Source: Streptomyces sp. NBC_00353 | Lineage (GTDB): Bacteria; Actinomycetota; Actinomycetes; Streptomycetales; Streptomycetaceae | Assembly: GCF_036108815.1 (NCBI RefSeq) | Contig: NZ_CP107985.1 | Span: 2,418,001 to 2,482,000, forward strand | Length of the DNA stretch: 64,000 nt | Reading direction: 5' to 3' | Part shown: piece by piece, positions 34,401-42,657 of the stretch | Position numbering within the stretch: the stretch's first letter is position 1 | Layout of the letters: each line of letters begins with the position of its first letter | The notes under the pieces: generated by a model | Told to the model about the DNA's origin: nothing | The model's input: the letters and a program-made list of their open reading frames with translations, nothing else | Database searches by the model: none | Translations under genes and position numbers: made by a program

Positions 34401-35707
34401 TCGGCCTCGGTCTCGAACCGGTCTCGGGCGACCACCGCGGCACGGTGTGGATCAGCGACGAGGTATTGGACGACGCGCACGCCGATGCCATCACCGATCT
34501 CGCCTTTGTGCGCCTGATGGATTCCGCCTATGTCGTCAGTGCAAGCGAGGACGGAACCGCGCGCCTGATCGAAGGAGGACCTCCTTGGCACTCGCGGCAG
34601 GTCTCCGTCCATCCCCCGAAGATCACTCGCGTGGCGGTCGTCCAGGGCCCGCACGATGCCCGACTCCTCACGGCCAGCGATGCTGGCACCGTCCGCATCT
34701 GGGACTTGACGGCAGACGCGGTGCGGCAAAGGTACGCCGGACACACCCACACGATCACCGCCTTGTCGGCGCTACCCGACGGCCGATTGGTATCGGCCAG
34801 CGACGACGGAACTCTGGTCTTGTGGAACACCGAGACGGGCGAACGACGACACACCACCCTGCTCTTCGAAGATGACGGTCACCCGATCCCCGACGCTGCC
34901 ACCGGCATCGCGGTGCTGGAGGACCGCGAGCGACTCCGGATCGTCGCCTCGTGCCGCAACGGAGGTTTCGCTCTGTGGGACACGAGCGTGACGCAGGAGT
35001 ACCTCGTGGAACGCATCGACGGCTCTTCGATCACGATCGAGGGCGTCCCGCACATCTCGTGGACCAGCGGTGGTCTGGCGCTCTTCGCCTCTGATCGCAT
35101 TGGCGTCCCGCCCAGATGGTGGAGTCAAGGCAAGACGGACTCTTCAAACAGTCCGGAAGAAGAGCATGTCCTCATACCGACGGCCGGAGCCGTCACACGA
35201 CTGGAAGCCTCGACCGCCTACGTCACCACGGAGGTCCGCTCGGGATCGGTTTGGTCGGTACGCCTGCAGGGAACGCCCTGGCCACGGCAGTTGATTCGAC
35301 ATCCCGTGAACGTAACTGTGATCGCCATGGTCGAGCTCGACGGGCGGCCTCACATCATCAGCGGTGACGAAGAAGGCGGACTCCGACTGACAGCATTCGA
35401 CGCCGACCAAGGGCTCGATCTCGTCGGACACACACATGCGATCTTCGCCATCACGCCGGTCATGCTCCGCGGAAGACCTCACGCTCTTACCGGTAGCCGA
35501 GACCGCTCGATGCGGCTCTGGGACCTGACAACCGGCGAACAGCTCGACGCCTTCTGGTTTCCGGACAGCGTGCACGCCATCACAGTGGCGGAAGACGGCA
35601 CCGTATTCGCAGGGGTGGGCCCGGACATCGTCAGCTTGGCCCCGGACGTCCGGCATCTCCCCCTGCGCCCATACACAGCCCTCGACCGAGGACGCGCGAT
35701 CGGATGA
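31424..35707 (+). CDS. Caspase-like / STAND NTPase / WD40 protein, copy 1
   Basis: 1427 residues. The ATG at 31424 is supported by alignment with the paralog at 48296; a GTG at 31406 is an alternative. Domains in order: a peptidase C14 caspase-like domain (1-250) with the catalytic dyad His in IIHLLAHGE (about 84) and Cys in LLVLDLCHSG (about 134); a STAND/NACHT-type NTPase (about 290-780) with Walker A GVPGVGKSSL (about 319), Walker B HLIVDAVDEAE (about 411) and a RVLVATRPEE sensor (about 450); and a WD40 propeller (about 795-1427) with repeats ending in ARLWDL, VRIWDL and MRLWDL. This is the sensor-NTPase-protease layout of bacterial conflict systems. It lies upstream of the DISARM-like core on the same strand. 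Confidence 0.88.
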   Translation: MRRQALVVGVEGDAGSPADEAPPKRQPLEYAVPYARRLREVLGKQYTYLLLESDPDPASTSAALGDALTKAVTSDTDFTIIHLLAHGEPTRNGHGLQAVGGDGRFTETLARWVDMAENRNTDGVREPCVLLVLDLCHSGAVVTEHLRSLVRPERRRVWVLAACHSDGSAYDGRLTLAVEEVLRGFASGVLKLDESLPYIPIDRFCREVARSVEAQGADSYPQTVERPLAALGDDLSHLRFFPNPRYDSNSLRSRGGLDAAASTILDEVADSRHFVSRAHGADSAFGDGCVPTFSGRSDELRKLAMWLEGSGSSLRVVTGVPGVGKSSLVGLLACAAHPELREVTESVWRPSGGDLPGAVKGLAVVHARRRTLAEILSSLAAQWDLDSPPRGSTWTADRLVAALRTRVEPAHLIVDAVDEAEHPADLVTALLLPLASTQRADMKPLCRVLVATRPEEGLRHLLDTADAHGGLIDLDHVPAERLRKDLVNFVGRVLRPTGLGASAWCSLPVAESLGSAMADILVSGTREWGEFLVAALYLRHLRQQKTAPTTTAEAEAMGRDVPRSLDAVLDLDPGILARPGLHKFLAALAWAEGSGMPEELLARIAGIAPASGGERQPDSSELLQVARFYIRRNVDRDGTPLYRLFHQGLADRLRERPILDAVTVWERLLAAVRKSDTGKRRWVSAEPYLLRHAARHGALAGRLGELLEDSEFLVHADPAPLTDELYHSERSPLGAVYLTSYETHHDRSPDQRRNVLAVDAARHQQWQLAAELSQDTPWRIRWTAGRDLHPGLLATLTGHRGEISDLATLVVRGRPHALTAGQDGTARLWDLNSTETTHVLDHHGSAVNCAVATETAGVFLAVTGCHRGVLRGWDLTTGRCLWTAQGHQGPVRSMTVVPYEGVPAIASASGDKVIRYWDPVTGELLSTTHLKAYRIYGDVWQLSPVNVAGHGICVVACYSEWLSVLTVHGEELGDGDLPLEWAEWPTRVRYFELGLGLEPVSGDHRGTVWISDEVLDDAHADAITDLAFVRLMDSAYVVSASEDGTARLIEGGPPWHSRQVSVHPPKITRVAVVQGPHDARLLTASDAGTVRIWDLTADAVRQRYAGHTHTITALSALPDGRLVSASDDGTLVLWNTETGERRHTTLLFEDDGHPIPDAATGIAVLEDRERLRIVASCRNGGFALWDTSVTQEYLVERIDGSSITIEGVPHISWTSGGLALFASDRIGVPPRWWSQGKTDSSNSPEEEHVLIPTAGAVTRLEASTAYVTTEVRSGSVWSVRLQGTPWPRQLIRHPVNVTVIAMVELDGRPHIISGDEEGGLRLTAFDADQGLDLVGHTHAIFAITPVMLRGRPHALTGSRDRSMRLWDLTTGEQLDAFWFPDSVHAITVAEDGTVFAGVGPDIVSLAPDVRHLPLRPYTALDRGRAIG

Positions 35708-35804
35708 CGACATCGCCCCGTTCGACTGCCACAGCGCGGCCCCCTCTCTGAGCACCGCCGCCGTGACTGCGACGCACGCTCCATTTCCGGGGACGCCGCA
35801 GTGA
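35706..35804 (+). pseudogene. Fossil C-terminus of an alpha/beta hydrolase
   Basis: Overlapping the stop of caspase-like copy 1, the frame at 35706 encodes DDIAPFDCHSAAPSL and continues to a TGA at 35802-35804. It aligns residue by residue with the last 32 codons of the intact hydrolase at 52606-53481 (DSIAPFDFHSAAPYL, same distance to the stop). An ATGA start-like overlap (35704) is also kept but is out of frame with the remnant. The simplest reading is an internal deletion that removed about 260 codons of a hydrolase gene once coupled to copy 1. Confidence 0.8.
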
Positions 35805-36427
35805 CGTCCTTTCTGACCTGCGTGACGCCGGCGGCCGAGGCGAGGGCTCAGCCGACTCCGCCAGGCTCTGGCCAGCATTCGGCGGACGGATGCTCACGAA
35901 GTGGCGACTTGGCCGAACGAACCGTGGAAGGTTCAACACGCTTCGACGCTCCGCTGGATGCTGCGACTCGGGGGCATCCACGAAGCAGGAACTTCGTCAC
36001 GGCCGAAGCCAGCCCAAGGGAATGGCGTAGTGGTCCACCCGCCGCTGCGTGATCAACCCGCTTTGCGGCACCTGAGCTGGCACATCGTCCCTGTTTGAGG
36101 TCTCGCTTCTTGTCGCCTTTGTCGGTCGCGTCGTCTAGATTCACATGCAGTCGGGATAAACGGCGTCACACACGGCCGACCGACGTACGGCGATAGGTGG
36201 GGGCTGGGGTTGCAAGATTGTGATAGAGCGGGGTGGGGGGATGCTGGCGTCGTAGCCGAGCGAACCACCGGATGCCCGGGCGTCCACCCGACAGCGGAAC
36301 TTCAAGACCTGGCTCGCGTGGCGGTCTCAGGACCGACGGTGCTCGGTCCCTCTGTGGTTCAAGCCGCTCCGATCGGACGTACGACCGGTCGCAGCGTCGG
36401 TACCCCGGGGGCGAGGTGTGTTCGCCC
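35805..36427. other. 623-bp intergenic region upstream of the DISARM-like core
   Basis: No gene with a credible start or recognisable product on either strand. It separates the caspase-like unit from the four-gene core and presumably carries the core promoter; the less GC-rich TCTAGATTCACATGCAG near 36133 is a candidate area only. Confidence 0.3.
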
Positions 36428-39400
36428 GTGACGATGACACGACGGTCTTGGACTCCGGACGAGAGTCTCACGCAAGAGGTCAAGGATCAATTCGACAGGG
36501 CCATCGCCTCCTACCGGGCGAATCCGCACCTCGTCTCCGAGCATGCGAACCACGAGGAGTCCATCCGAGTGGGCGGCTATGCCAATCGGACGCTCCTCGA
36601 ACTCGTCCAAAACGCCGCCGACGCCATGTCGGGAGTGGGCGACGCACAAGAGGACTCCACCGGTCACGTGGAGATCGTCCTCGACACGGAGAGTCAGACC
36701 CTCTACTGCGCCAACGCGGGCCGCCCGTTCTCGAAGAACGGGCTCACCGCGATCACGCACGCGCACCTCAGCGGCAAACGAGGCGACGAGATCGGGCGCT
36801 TCGGACTCGGGTTCAAGTCGGTCCTCGCCGTTTCGCAAGCTCCTCAGGTCTTCAGCCGCTCAGTGTCGTTCGAGTTCAACTCGCCTGCAGCTCACGCCGA
36901 GATCGGCAAGATCGCACCGACTGCAAAGCGTCATCCGATCCTGCGCACCCCGACCTTGATGGACCCGGCCGCCGCGTTCGCCGAGGATCCCATACTCGCC
37001 GAGCTCGCCGAGTGGGCGTCCACCATCGTAAGACTCCCACACGCATCGAACCTCGGACGGATCCGCCGAGAGATCGAGGGGTTCTCCTCGGAGTTCCTCC
37101 TCTTCGCCACCGCCGTGCGAGAGGTGAAGCTCAGGGTGTTCGGTGCCGAGGCGTTCGCGACGAGTCACGCCTCTCGTGATCTCGGTGGGGGCGTGTTCAG
37201 GATCGAGGACCCGAGCGGCAACGGCGAAGAGTGGATCGTCGAAGATCAGATGCACGAGCCGACTCCGAGGGCTCGAAAGCAGGTCGGCGAGGCCGTCTCC
37301 CGCGCACAGGTCAAGGTCACCGTCGCGATTCCGAAGCACCAGGTCCGACAGCGCATCGGGCGGTTCTGGTCCTACTTCCCGCTCCAGGATCAAACCTCGG
37401 CGTCGGCTCTCTTCAACGCTCCGTGGAGCGTGAACGACGACAGGACCACGCTACTCAAGAACGACTACAACCGCGAGATTCTCCGGACGTTGTCGGAGAT
37501 GTTCGTCGGCATGTTGCCGCGGGTGGCGACGCCCGCCGATCCGGCTGCCCACCTGGACTACATGCCGGCGCGGGGAAGGGAACAGCTTTCGTTCGGCGAC
37601 GAATTTCTCTGCGCACATGTGCCGCAGATGTCTGCGTCCCTCGATCTCGTTCCCGACGCCACGGGCACCCTGACGCATGCCGACGAACTTCGACCGCTGG
37701 ACTTCGCCATCGAGGTCGATCCGACCGTTCATCAAGCCTGGATCGAGTCTCCGAACACCGATGCCAACGTTCCGCATTGGCGGTGTTACACGTCGTCGCA
37801 GCGGCTGGCACGTCTCCGGCAGGTCTTCGCTGCGTCGGTGTCCCGCAGTCTTCTGGATCGAGACGACAGGGATATGAAGCGTGCCCTGGGGGCGTTGTCA
37901 AAGCGGGGGCTTCTCTCCTGGCTGCGCGAGTGGGCCGAGGGAGTGGACGATGTGTCCGCCGCAAACGCGTTCAAGTTCGTACTCGGACACAGGAGTCTGC
38001 CCGATGTCGATCGGGCGAAAGTGATCCCCACTACCGACGGCATGCGCGCGCTTGAGGACTGGAGGACCATCTTCCTACACCAGGAGGAGGACGTCGAGAT
38101 CGAAGGAGCTGTTTTCGTCTCGTCCGGTTTTCTGCTACAGCCAGGGGTGGACGAGGGTCTAAGGAAAGCCGGTTTCCGGGATCTCGACCCGCTCGCAATC
38201 CTCAACGCGCGCCTTGCGGCTCTCTCAGACACGTCAGGAGATGAGGAACTCACCAAGCTTTGGGACGCCGTCCTTGGAGTACCCGTGTCCCTTGCGGTGA
38301 AGGCGCTGGCCGATCACTCGGCAGCGGTCAAGGTACCGACTCGAGACAGCGGGTGGGCATGGCCTCACCAGGTCTTCGACCTCGAGGAACCCTTGGGCGA
38401 CGAGCATGCGAAGAGGACGCTGGATCATCGACGTTGCCTGCCCGCGGTCGCCCACGGGCTCGGGGTCGTTCGCGAGGCCGTGAAGAAGTATTCCCTGGAG
38501 GACGAGCCGTGTCTTGAGCAGTACCGAGAGTGGGTCCTGGCGGCGCTCAACGAGGAGCAGGGCCCCGGCGAACGGCCGATCGACAGGGTGGAGTTCTATC
38601 CCGGTGAGGGCCCGGGCCCGTTCTCAACGCTGTTGATCCTGCGTGACTCGGACGCGTCGAAGTCGCTGCGCGCAGCCTGGACGGTCAAACTGCTTCAAGC
38701 AGGCGACTCCGACTGGACCTGTGAGGATCTCGGCACGGGCAGGACTCATGCTGTTCGCTCGCCGGTCCGGTGGGCGGTGGACCATGCCGGTCTGCTGCGG
38801 TCGAATCGAGGGTCGTTCCACCGGCCAGCCGACATCGTCGCCCCGTCTCTCATCAGATACGAGAACCTCCTCCCGCTGTACAAGGGGCCACGAGAGGTCG
38901 CCGACGCCCTGGAACTCCCGGCCGAGCTCGACGCGGTGCCCGCTCACGTTCTCAAGGAAGCGCTCGAAGCAGACCTGTTCGCTCCGGGCACAGATGACAC
39001 CGTCCTGGTGGATTTCATTCGAACGGCGTGCCGCATCGCGTATCCGGGTGCACAGCCCCCCAGGATTCCCGCCAGAGTCAAGCGTGCGGTCGAGCCACGC
39101 TCCCCTTCATCGGTGTACCTCGCCACGACGGACGAGCAGCAGGATTACCTCTCAACTCGTCAGCGCCCTTACTTGAGGGTGACGGATGATCAAGTCGATG
39201 ATCTCGTGAAGTCCGTCGGCTGCCGCCGATTCGAGGACAGCTTCGCATTCTCGATGGTCATCGAAGGAGCCCAGGAGAGCGAGCGGGTGCTCGACGTCTT
39301 CACCGGACTCCGTAACACACACGTCGCCGACAGACTCGGCAACGCGACGGTGACTCGGGCGATCCAGTTGGTCAAGCGTGTGACCACGGACAACGGCGCC

Positions 39401-41140
39401 GAGGAGCAGTCGCTCGAGTGGCACCTCGACGGACTGAGTCTGGTGGCGTGCAGCGATGCCGACGAGCGCCGACTCCTCGGTTTCGTCAACGAGGCCTTCG
39501 ACTTGCGCCTCACGAATGCGGACCTTGAGGGAGTCCTCAAGACGGGCCTGGACAATCGGCTCCAAGCACTTCGGCAGGAGGCCAAGGCGGCGTCGACCGA
39601 CGCAGAGCGGCTTGACGTCTATTTCGGCCCGGACGACCTGCGCGACGCCTTGCCCAAGGGGCTTTGGCAGGCGCTTGCGGCCCAGGAACTGGTCGATGAA
39701 AATACTTCCGTCGCTGAACTTTTCCTAACAGTATACGGCTCGGACTCGATCGAGGTGCTCGCCGATCTGTTCCAGAAGGAGGGTTTTCCCGACGTCCCGA
39801 AGAAATGGGCGGGTGGGGCGACTACTATCTCGTGGCTGCGGAAGATGAGCTTCCCTGCCAAGTACGCCGGGCGTCCTTCAGAACGCCAGGATGCTGAGTT
39901 CATCGTCCCCGGGGCCGTGAAGCTCGCCCCTCTACACGACTTCCAGCAGAAGATCAGTCGGCAGCTCAGTGACGTACTGACGCTTTGTGAGGCGGGCGGT
40001 CGTCACCGCAAGGCGATGGTGGAACTTCCGACCGGTGCCGGTAAGACGCGAGTTGCCGTGGAGAGCATCCTCAGGCTCTTTATGGAGTGGCGCCTCTGTG
40101 GCCCGGTCCTGTGGATCGCTCAGTCACGGGAACTCTGTGAACAGGCGGTGCAGACCTGGACCACAGTATGGCGAGGACTTGGGGACGAGCGCCCTTTGGC
40201 GATTGGGCGTCTATGGGAAAACAACACAGTGCATGAGCCGGACACCGAGTTCAGCGCCATCGTGGCAACGGACGCCAAGCTCGATGAGATCCTCGGCAAT
40301 GCCGAATACGAGTGGCTCAGCAAGGCATCGGCGGTCATCGTCGACGAGGGTCATCGTGCGGGCGGTTCCGAACGGTACACGAGGATCCTGACTTGGCTGG
40401 GGGTAGCCGGCCGCGGATGGGAACGCCCCTTGGTCGGCCTTTCCGCGACGCCGTTTAAGGGGACATCCGAAACGGCCAACGCCGCCCTTGCGAGCCGTTT
40501 CGGCAACCTCAAACTCAAAGCATTCGAGGGAAACGCCTACAAGGAACTCGCACAGCGCAGAGTACTCGCGCGGGTTCAGCACGAGGTGCTGCCCGGCATC
40601 GAGATCGCCCTCCGCCCGGAGGAGATCGCCGAAGCCACGCAGCAGCGAAAACTCAGCTCGACCGTTCTGGACCGCATCGGCCAGAGCCAGGCCCGCATGT
40701 CCATCCTCACCAACCACATCATGGGGCTGGATGACACCTGGCCGGTGCTGGTGTTCACTCCCAACATCACTTCGGCCCAGGTGCTTGCAGCGACGCTCCG
40801 ATGCCGCGGTATCGAGGCTGCGTCGGTGAGCGGAAAGACCGGTAGACAGGAACGTCGCGACATCATCACGAAATTCAAGAACAACGAGATTCGTGTCCTC
40901 ACAAACTGCGACTTGCTGATCCAGGGCTTCGACGCGCCGGGCGTCCGCGCGCTCTACATCGCCCGCCCGACCCTCAGCCCGAACGCGTACATCCAGATGG
41001 CCGGCCGCGGCCTGCGCGGCCCCGCCAACGGTGGCAAGGAGGAATGCCTGATCGTGGACATGGCAGACAACTTTGGGGACGTCACCGAGCTGCTCGGGTA
41101 CCGCGAGTACGAGAACCTCTGGCAGGAGCAGCGCGCGTGA
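36428..41140 (+). CDS. HSP90-like (sacsin-type) ATPase fused to SF2 helicase
   Basis: 1570 residues from the GTG at 36428 (GAGGTG 9 bp upstream; the ATG at 36434 is possible). The N-terminus is a GHKL/HSP90-like ATPase of the sacsin type: ELVQNAADAM (about 57) and GRFGLGFKSVLAV (about 124). A 1000-residue middle region is unassigned. The C-terminal about 400 residues are an SF2 DEAD/DEAH helicase: VELPTGAGKTRVAV (Walker A, about 1200), IVDEGHRA (about 1304), LVGLSATPFKG (about 1336), LVFTPN and QMAGRGLRG (motif VI, about 1522). It overlaps the next gene by GTGA. HSP90-like ATPase/helicase proteins recur in phage-defence islands. It may remodel or unwind invading DNA with DrmA; that role is inferred. 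Confidence 0.85.
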   Translation: MTMTRRSWTPDESLTQEVKDQFDRAIASYRANPHLVSEHANHEESIRVGGYANRTLLELVQNAADAMSGVGDAQEDSTGHVEIVLDTESQTLYCANAGRPFSKNGLTAITHAHLSGKRGDEIGRFGLGFKSVLAVSQAPQVFSRSVSFEFNSPAAHAEIGKIAPTAKRHPILRTPTLMDPAAAFAEDPILAELAEWASTIVRLPHASNLGRIRREIEGFSSEFLLFATAVREVKLRVFGAEAFATSHASRDLGGGVFRIEDPSGNGEEWIVEDQMHEPTPRARKQVGEAVSRAQVKVTVAIPKHQVRQRIGRFWSYFPLQDQTSASALFNAPWSVNDDRTTLLKNDYNREILRTLSEMFVGMLPRVATPADPAAHLDYMPARGREQLSFGDEFLCAHVPQMSASLDLVPDATGTLTHADELRPLDFAIEVDPTVHQAWIESPNTDANVPHWRCYTSSQRLARLRQVFAASVSRSLLDRDDRDMKRALGALSKRGLLSWLREWAEGVDDVSAANAFKFVLGHRSLPDVDRAKVIPTTDGMRALEDWRTIFLHQEEDVEIEGAVFVSSGFLLQPGVDEGLRKAGFRDLDPLAILNARLAALSDTSGDEELTKLWDAVLGVPVSLAVKALADHSAAVKVPTRDSGWAWPHQVFDLEEPLGDEHAKRTLDHRRCLPAVAHGLGVVREAVKKYSLEDEPCLEQYREWVLAALNEEQGPGERPIDRVEFYPGEGPGPFSTLLILRDSDASKSLRAAWTVKLLQAGDSDWTCEDLGTGRTHAVRSPVRWAVDHAGLLRSNRGSFHRPADIVAPSLIRYENLLPLYKGPREVADALELPAELDAVPAHVLKEALEADLFAPGTDDTVLVDFIRTACRIAYPGAQPPRIPARVKRAVEPRSPSSVYLATTDEQQDYLSTRQRPYLRVTDDQVDDLVKSVGCRRFEDSFAFSMVIEGAQESERVLDVFTGLRNTHVADRLGNATVTRAIQLVKRVTTDNGAEEQSLEWHLDGLSLVACSDADERRLLGFVNEAFDLRLTNADLEGVLKTGLDNRLQALRQEAKAASTDAERLDVYFGPDDLRDALPKGLWQALAAQELVDENTSVAELFLTVYGSDSIEVLADLFQKEGFPDVPKKWAGGATTISWLRKMSFPAKYAGRPSERQDAEFIVPGAVKLAPLHDFQQKISRQLSDVLTLCEAGGRHRKAMVELPTGAGKTRVAVESILRLFMEWRLCGPVLWIAQSRELCEQAVQTWTTVWRGLGDERPLAIGRLWENNTVHEPDTEFSAIVATDAKLDEILGNAEYEWLSKASAVIVDEGHRAGGSERYTRILTWLGVAGRGWERPLVGLSATPFKGTSETANAALASRFGNLKLKAFEGNAYKELAQRRVLARVQHEVLPGIEIALRPEEIAEATQQRKLSSTVLDRIGQSQARMSILTNHIMGLDDTWPVLVFTPNITSAQVLAATLRCRGIEAASVSGKTGRQERRDIITKFKNNEIRVLTNCDLLIQGFDAPGVRALYIARPTLSPNAYIQMAGRGLRGPANGGKEECLIVDMADNFGDVTELLGYREYENLWQEQRA

Positions 41141-42657
41141 TCCTCGTTCCCGACCTAAAGGACATCGAGCGGAACGCCACGAGCGACGCCGAGCGCAGAA
41201 TCGCCCGTCTTCTGCGGGAGATCGACGGCGATCCCGACGCCGTCGCGTTCCACTCGGTGAGGTTGCGCTCCCACTCCTACAAGCAGCAGGCCGAGGCCGA
41301 TTTCGTCATTCTGTGGAAGAGAGTCGTGATCGTCGTCGAGGCCAAGGGCGGAGGCGTCGGCAAGCACGACGGGGTCTGGTACAGCGTCGACCGACGCAAC
41401 GACTGGCACAAGCTGTCCGGCTCGCCGATGGAGCAGGCCCAGTCCGCCATGTACGCGCTGAGAGACATCCTCCAAGAGGAGGGCATCGGCTGGTTCGCGC
41501 ACGAGGCCGTCGTCGTCACACCCGACGTCGACACTCCCCCGCACGCGATCGAATGGCAGCCGACCCACTGGCTGGCGAAGGACGATATGAGCGTCACGGG
41601 ATTGGCCGACGCTCTCGACACGGTGGCGAAGGCGGCCCGAACGCCGCCGGCCGGCCGGAAACTCGCACGGATCGAGGACCTGCGGGCCCGCCTGTTCGGA
41701 GAGTTCACGCGCATGCCGATGATCGACGCCCAGCGGGGAGCGGTCATCGAGGAGCAGAACCGTGCCACGGCGGGCCAGTCGAGGGTCCTCGCCTCGTTGG
41801 CTCGCAATCCCCGGGTCATGGTGTTCGGCGGCGCCGGCACGGGGAAGTCGCTCGTCTTGGTCGAGGCCGCCAAGCAGGAGGCGGATCAAGGGCGATCCGT
41901 GTTGATCACGTTCCGCTCCCCGGAACTCCTGGGATTCTTCGCTCCGCACGTGGTCGATCGCGACATCGACCTCGTTCCGTTCGAACGGCTGCGGCCGGAC
42001 AAGGCCTACGACGCCGTGTTCGTCGACGAGGCGCAGGACCTGATGAGCGCCGAGGACATGGACGCACTCGACGCGGTCGTCCTCGGTGGGCGGGCCGCGG
42101 GCCGCTGGCGCATGTTCCTCGACATGAACAACCAGGCGCACGTCGACGGAGGTTTCGACGAGGACGTCTTCGAGCTCATCGCCCCCGAGGCACTCTCTGT
42201 CGACCTGGATCTCAACGTCCGGAACACCCGGGCGATCGTGCACATGGTTCAGGAATACCTCGGAGCGGACGTCGGGGACCCGGGCATCGTCCACGGCGAG
42301 AAGGTCCAGTGGCACACGCCCGACGGGGACCCCGACGTCGACGCGGCCGAAGCCGTGGCCGGGCGCTTGGCGGCCGGCGGAGTCCGCGGAAACGACATCT
42401 GGATCATCGACACGAAGTCGATCACGGCTCCCACCGCGACGGCCGGCGGCTTCATCGTGACGAGCCCGAAGTACGTGAAGGGCCTGGAAGCGGAGCACGT
42501 CGTCGTCTGCAACCTGCCCGACGTCTTCGACGAAGCCGGGACGGCGGCCTTCTACGTCGCCGTGACACGCGCTCGCGTCTCGTTGCACATCCTCGCTTCC
42601 AAGGACGACAGACGACGCCTCCAACAACTACTCCGAGAGCGGTCGGTGACGAGATGA
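41137..42657 (+). CDS. NERD nuclease-like domain fused to SF1 helicase-like ATPase
   Basis: 506 residues; the GTG at 41137 overlaps the upstream stop. The N-terminal NERD domain (about 10-120) contains SDAERRIARLLRE, then AEADFVILWKRVVIVVEAKG, with the D...E-x-K arrangement of PD-(D/E)XK-like nucleases. A UvrD/SF1-type P-loop domain follows: MVFGGAGTGKSLVLVEAAK (about 231), YDAVFVDEAQD (about 296), LDLNVRNTRAI and a C-terminal FYVAVTRAR (about 474). Such fusions are predicted DNA-processing enzymes. Its place between the HSP90-like helicase and drmA, with 4-bp overlaps on both sides, makes it a likely nuclease component of the system, taking the slot that a nuclease or PLD subunit has in DISARM. 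Confidence 0.82.
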   Translation: MILVPDLKDIERNATSDAERRIARLLREIDGDPDAVAFHSVRLRSHSYKQQAEADFVILWKRVVIVVEAKGGGVGKHDGVWYSVDRRNDWHKLSGSPMEQAQSAMYALRDILQEEGIGWFAHEAVVVTPDVDTPPHAIEWQPTHWLAKDDMSVTGLADALDTVAKAARTPPAGRKLARIEDLRARLFGEFTRMPMIDAQRGAVIEEQNRATAGQSRVLASLARNPRVMVFGGAGTGKSLVLVEAAKQEADQGRSVLITFRSPELLGFFAPHVVDRDIDLVPFERLRPDKAYDAVFVDEAQDLMSAEDMDALDAVVLGGRAAGRWRMFLDMNNQAHVDGGFDEDVFELIAPEALSVDLDLNVRNTRAIVHMVQEYLGADVGDPGIVHGEKVQWHTPDGDPDVDAAEAVAGRLAAGGVRGNDIWIIDTKSITAPTATAGGFIVTSPKYVKGLEAEHVVVCNLPDVFDEAGTAAFYVAVTRARVSLHILASKDDRRRLQQLLRERSVTR

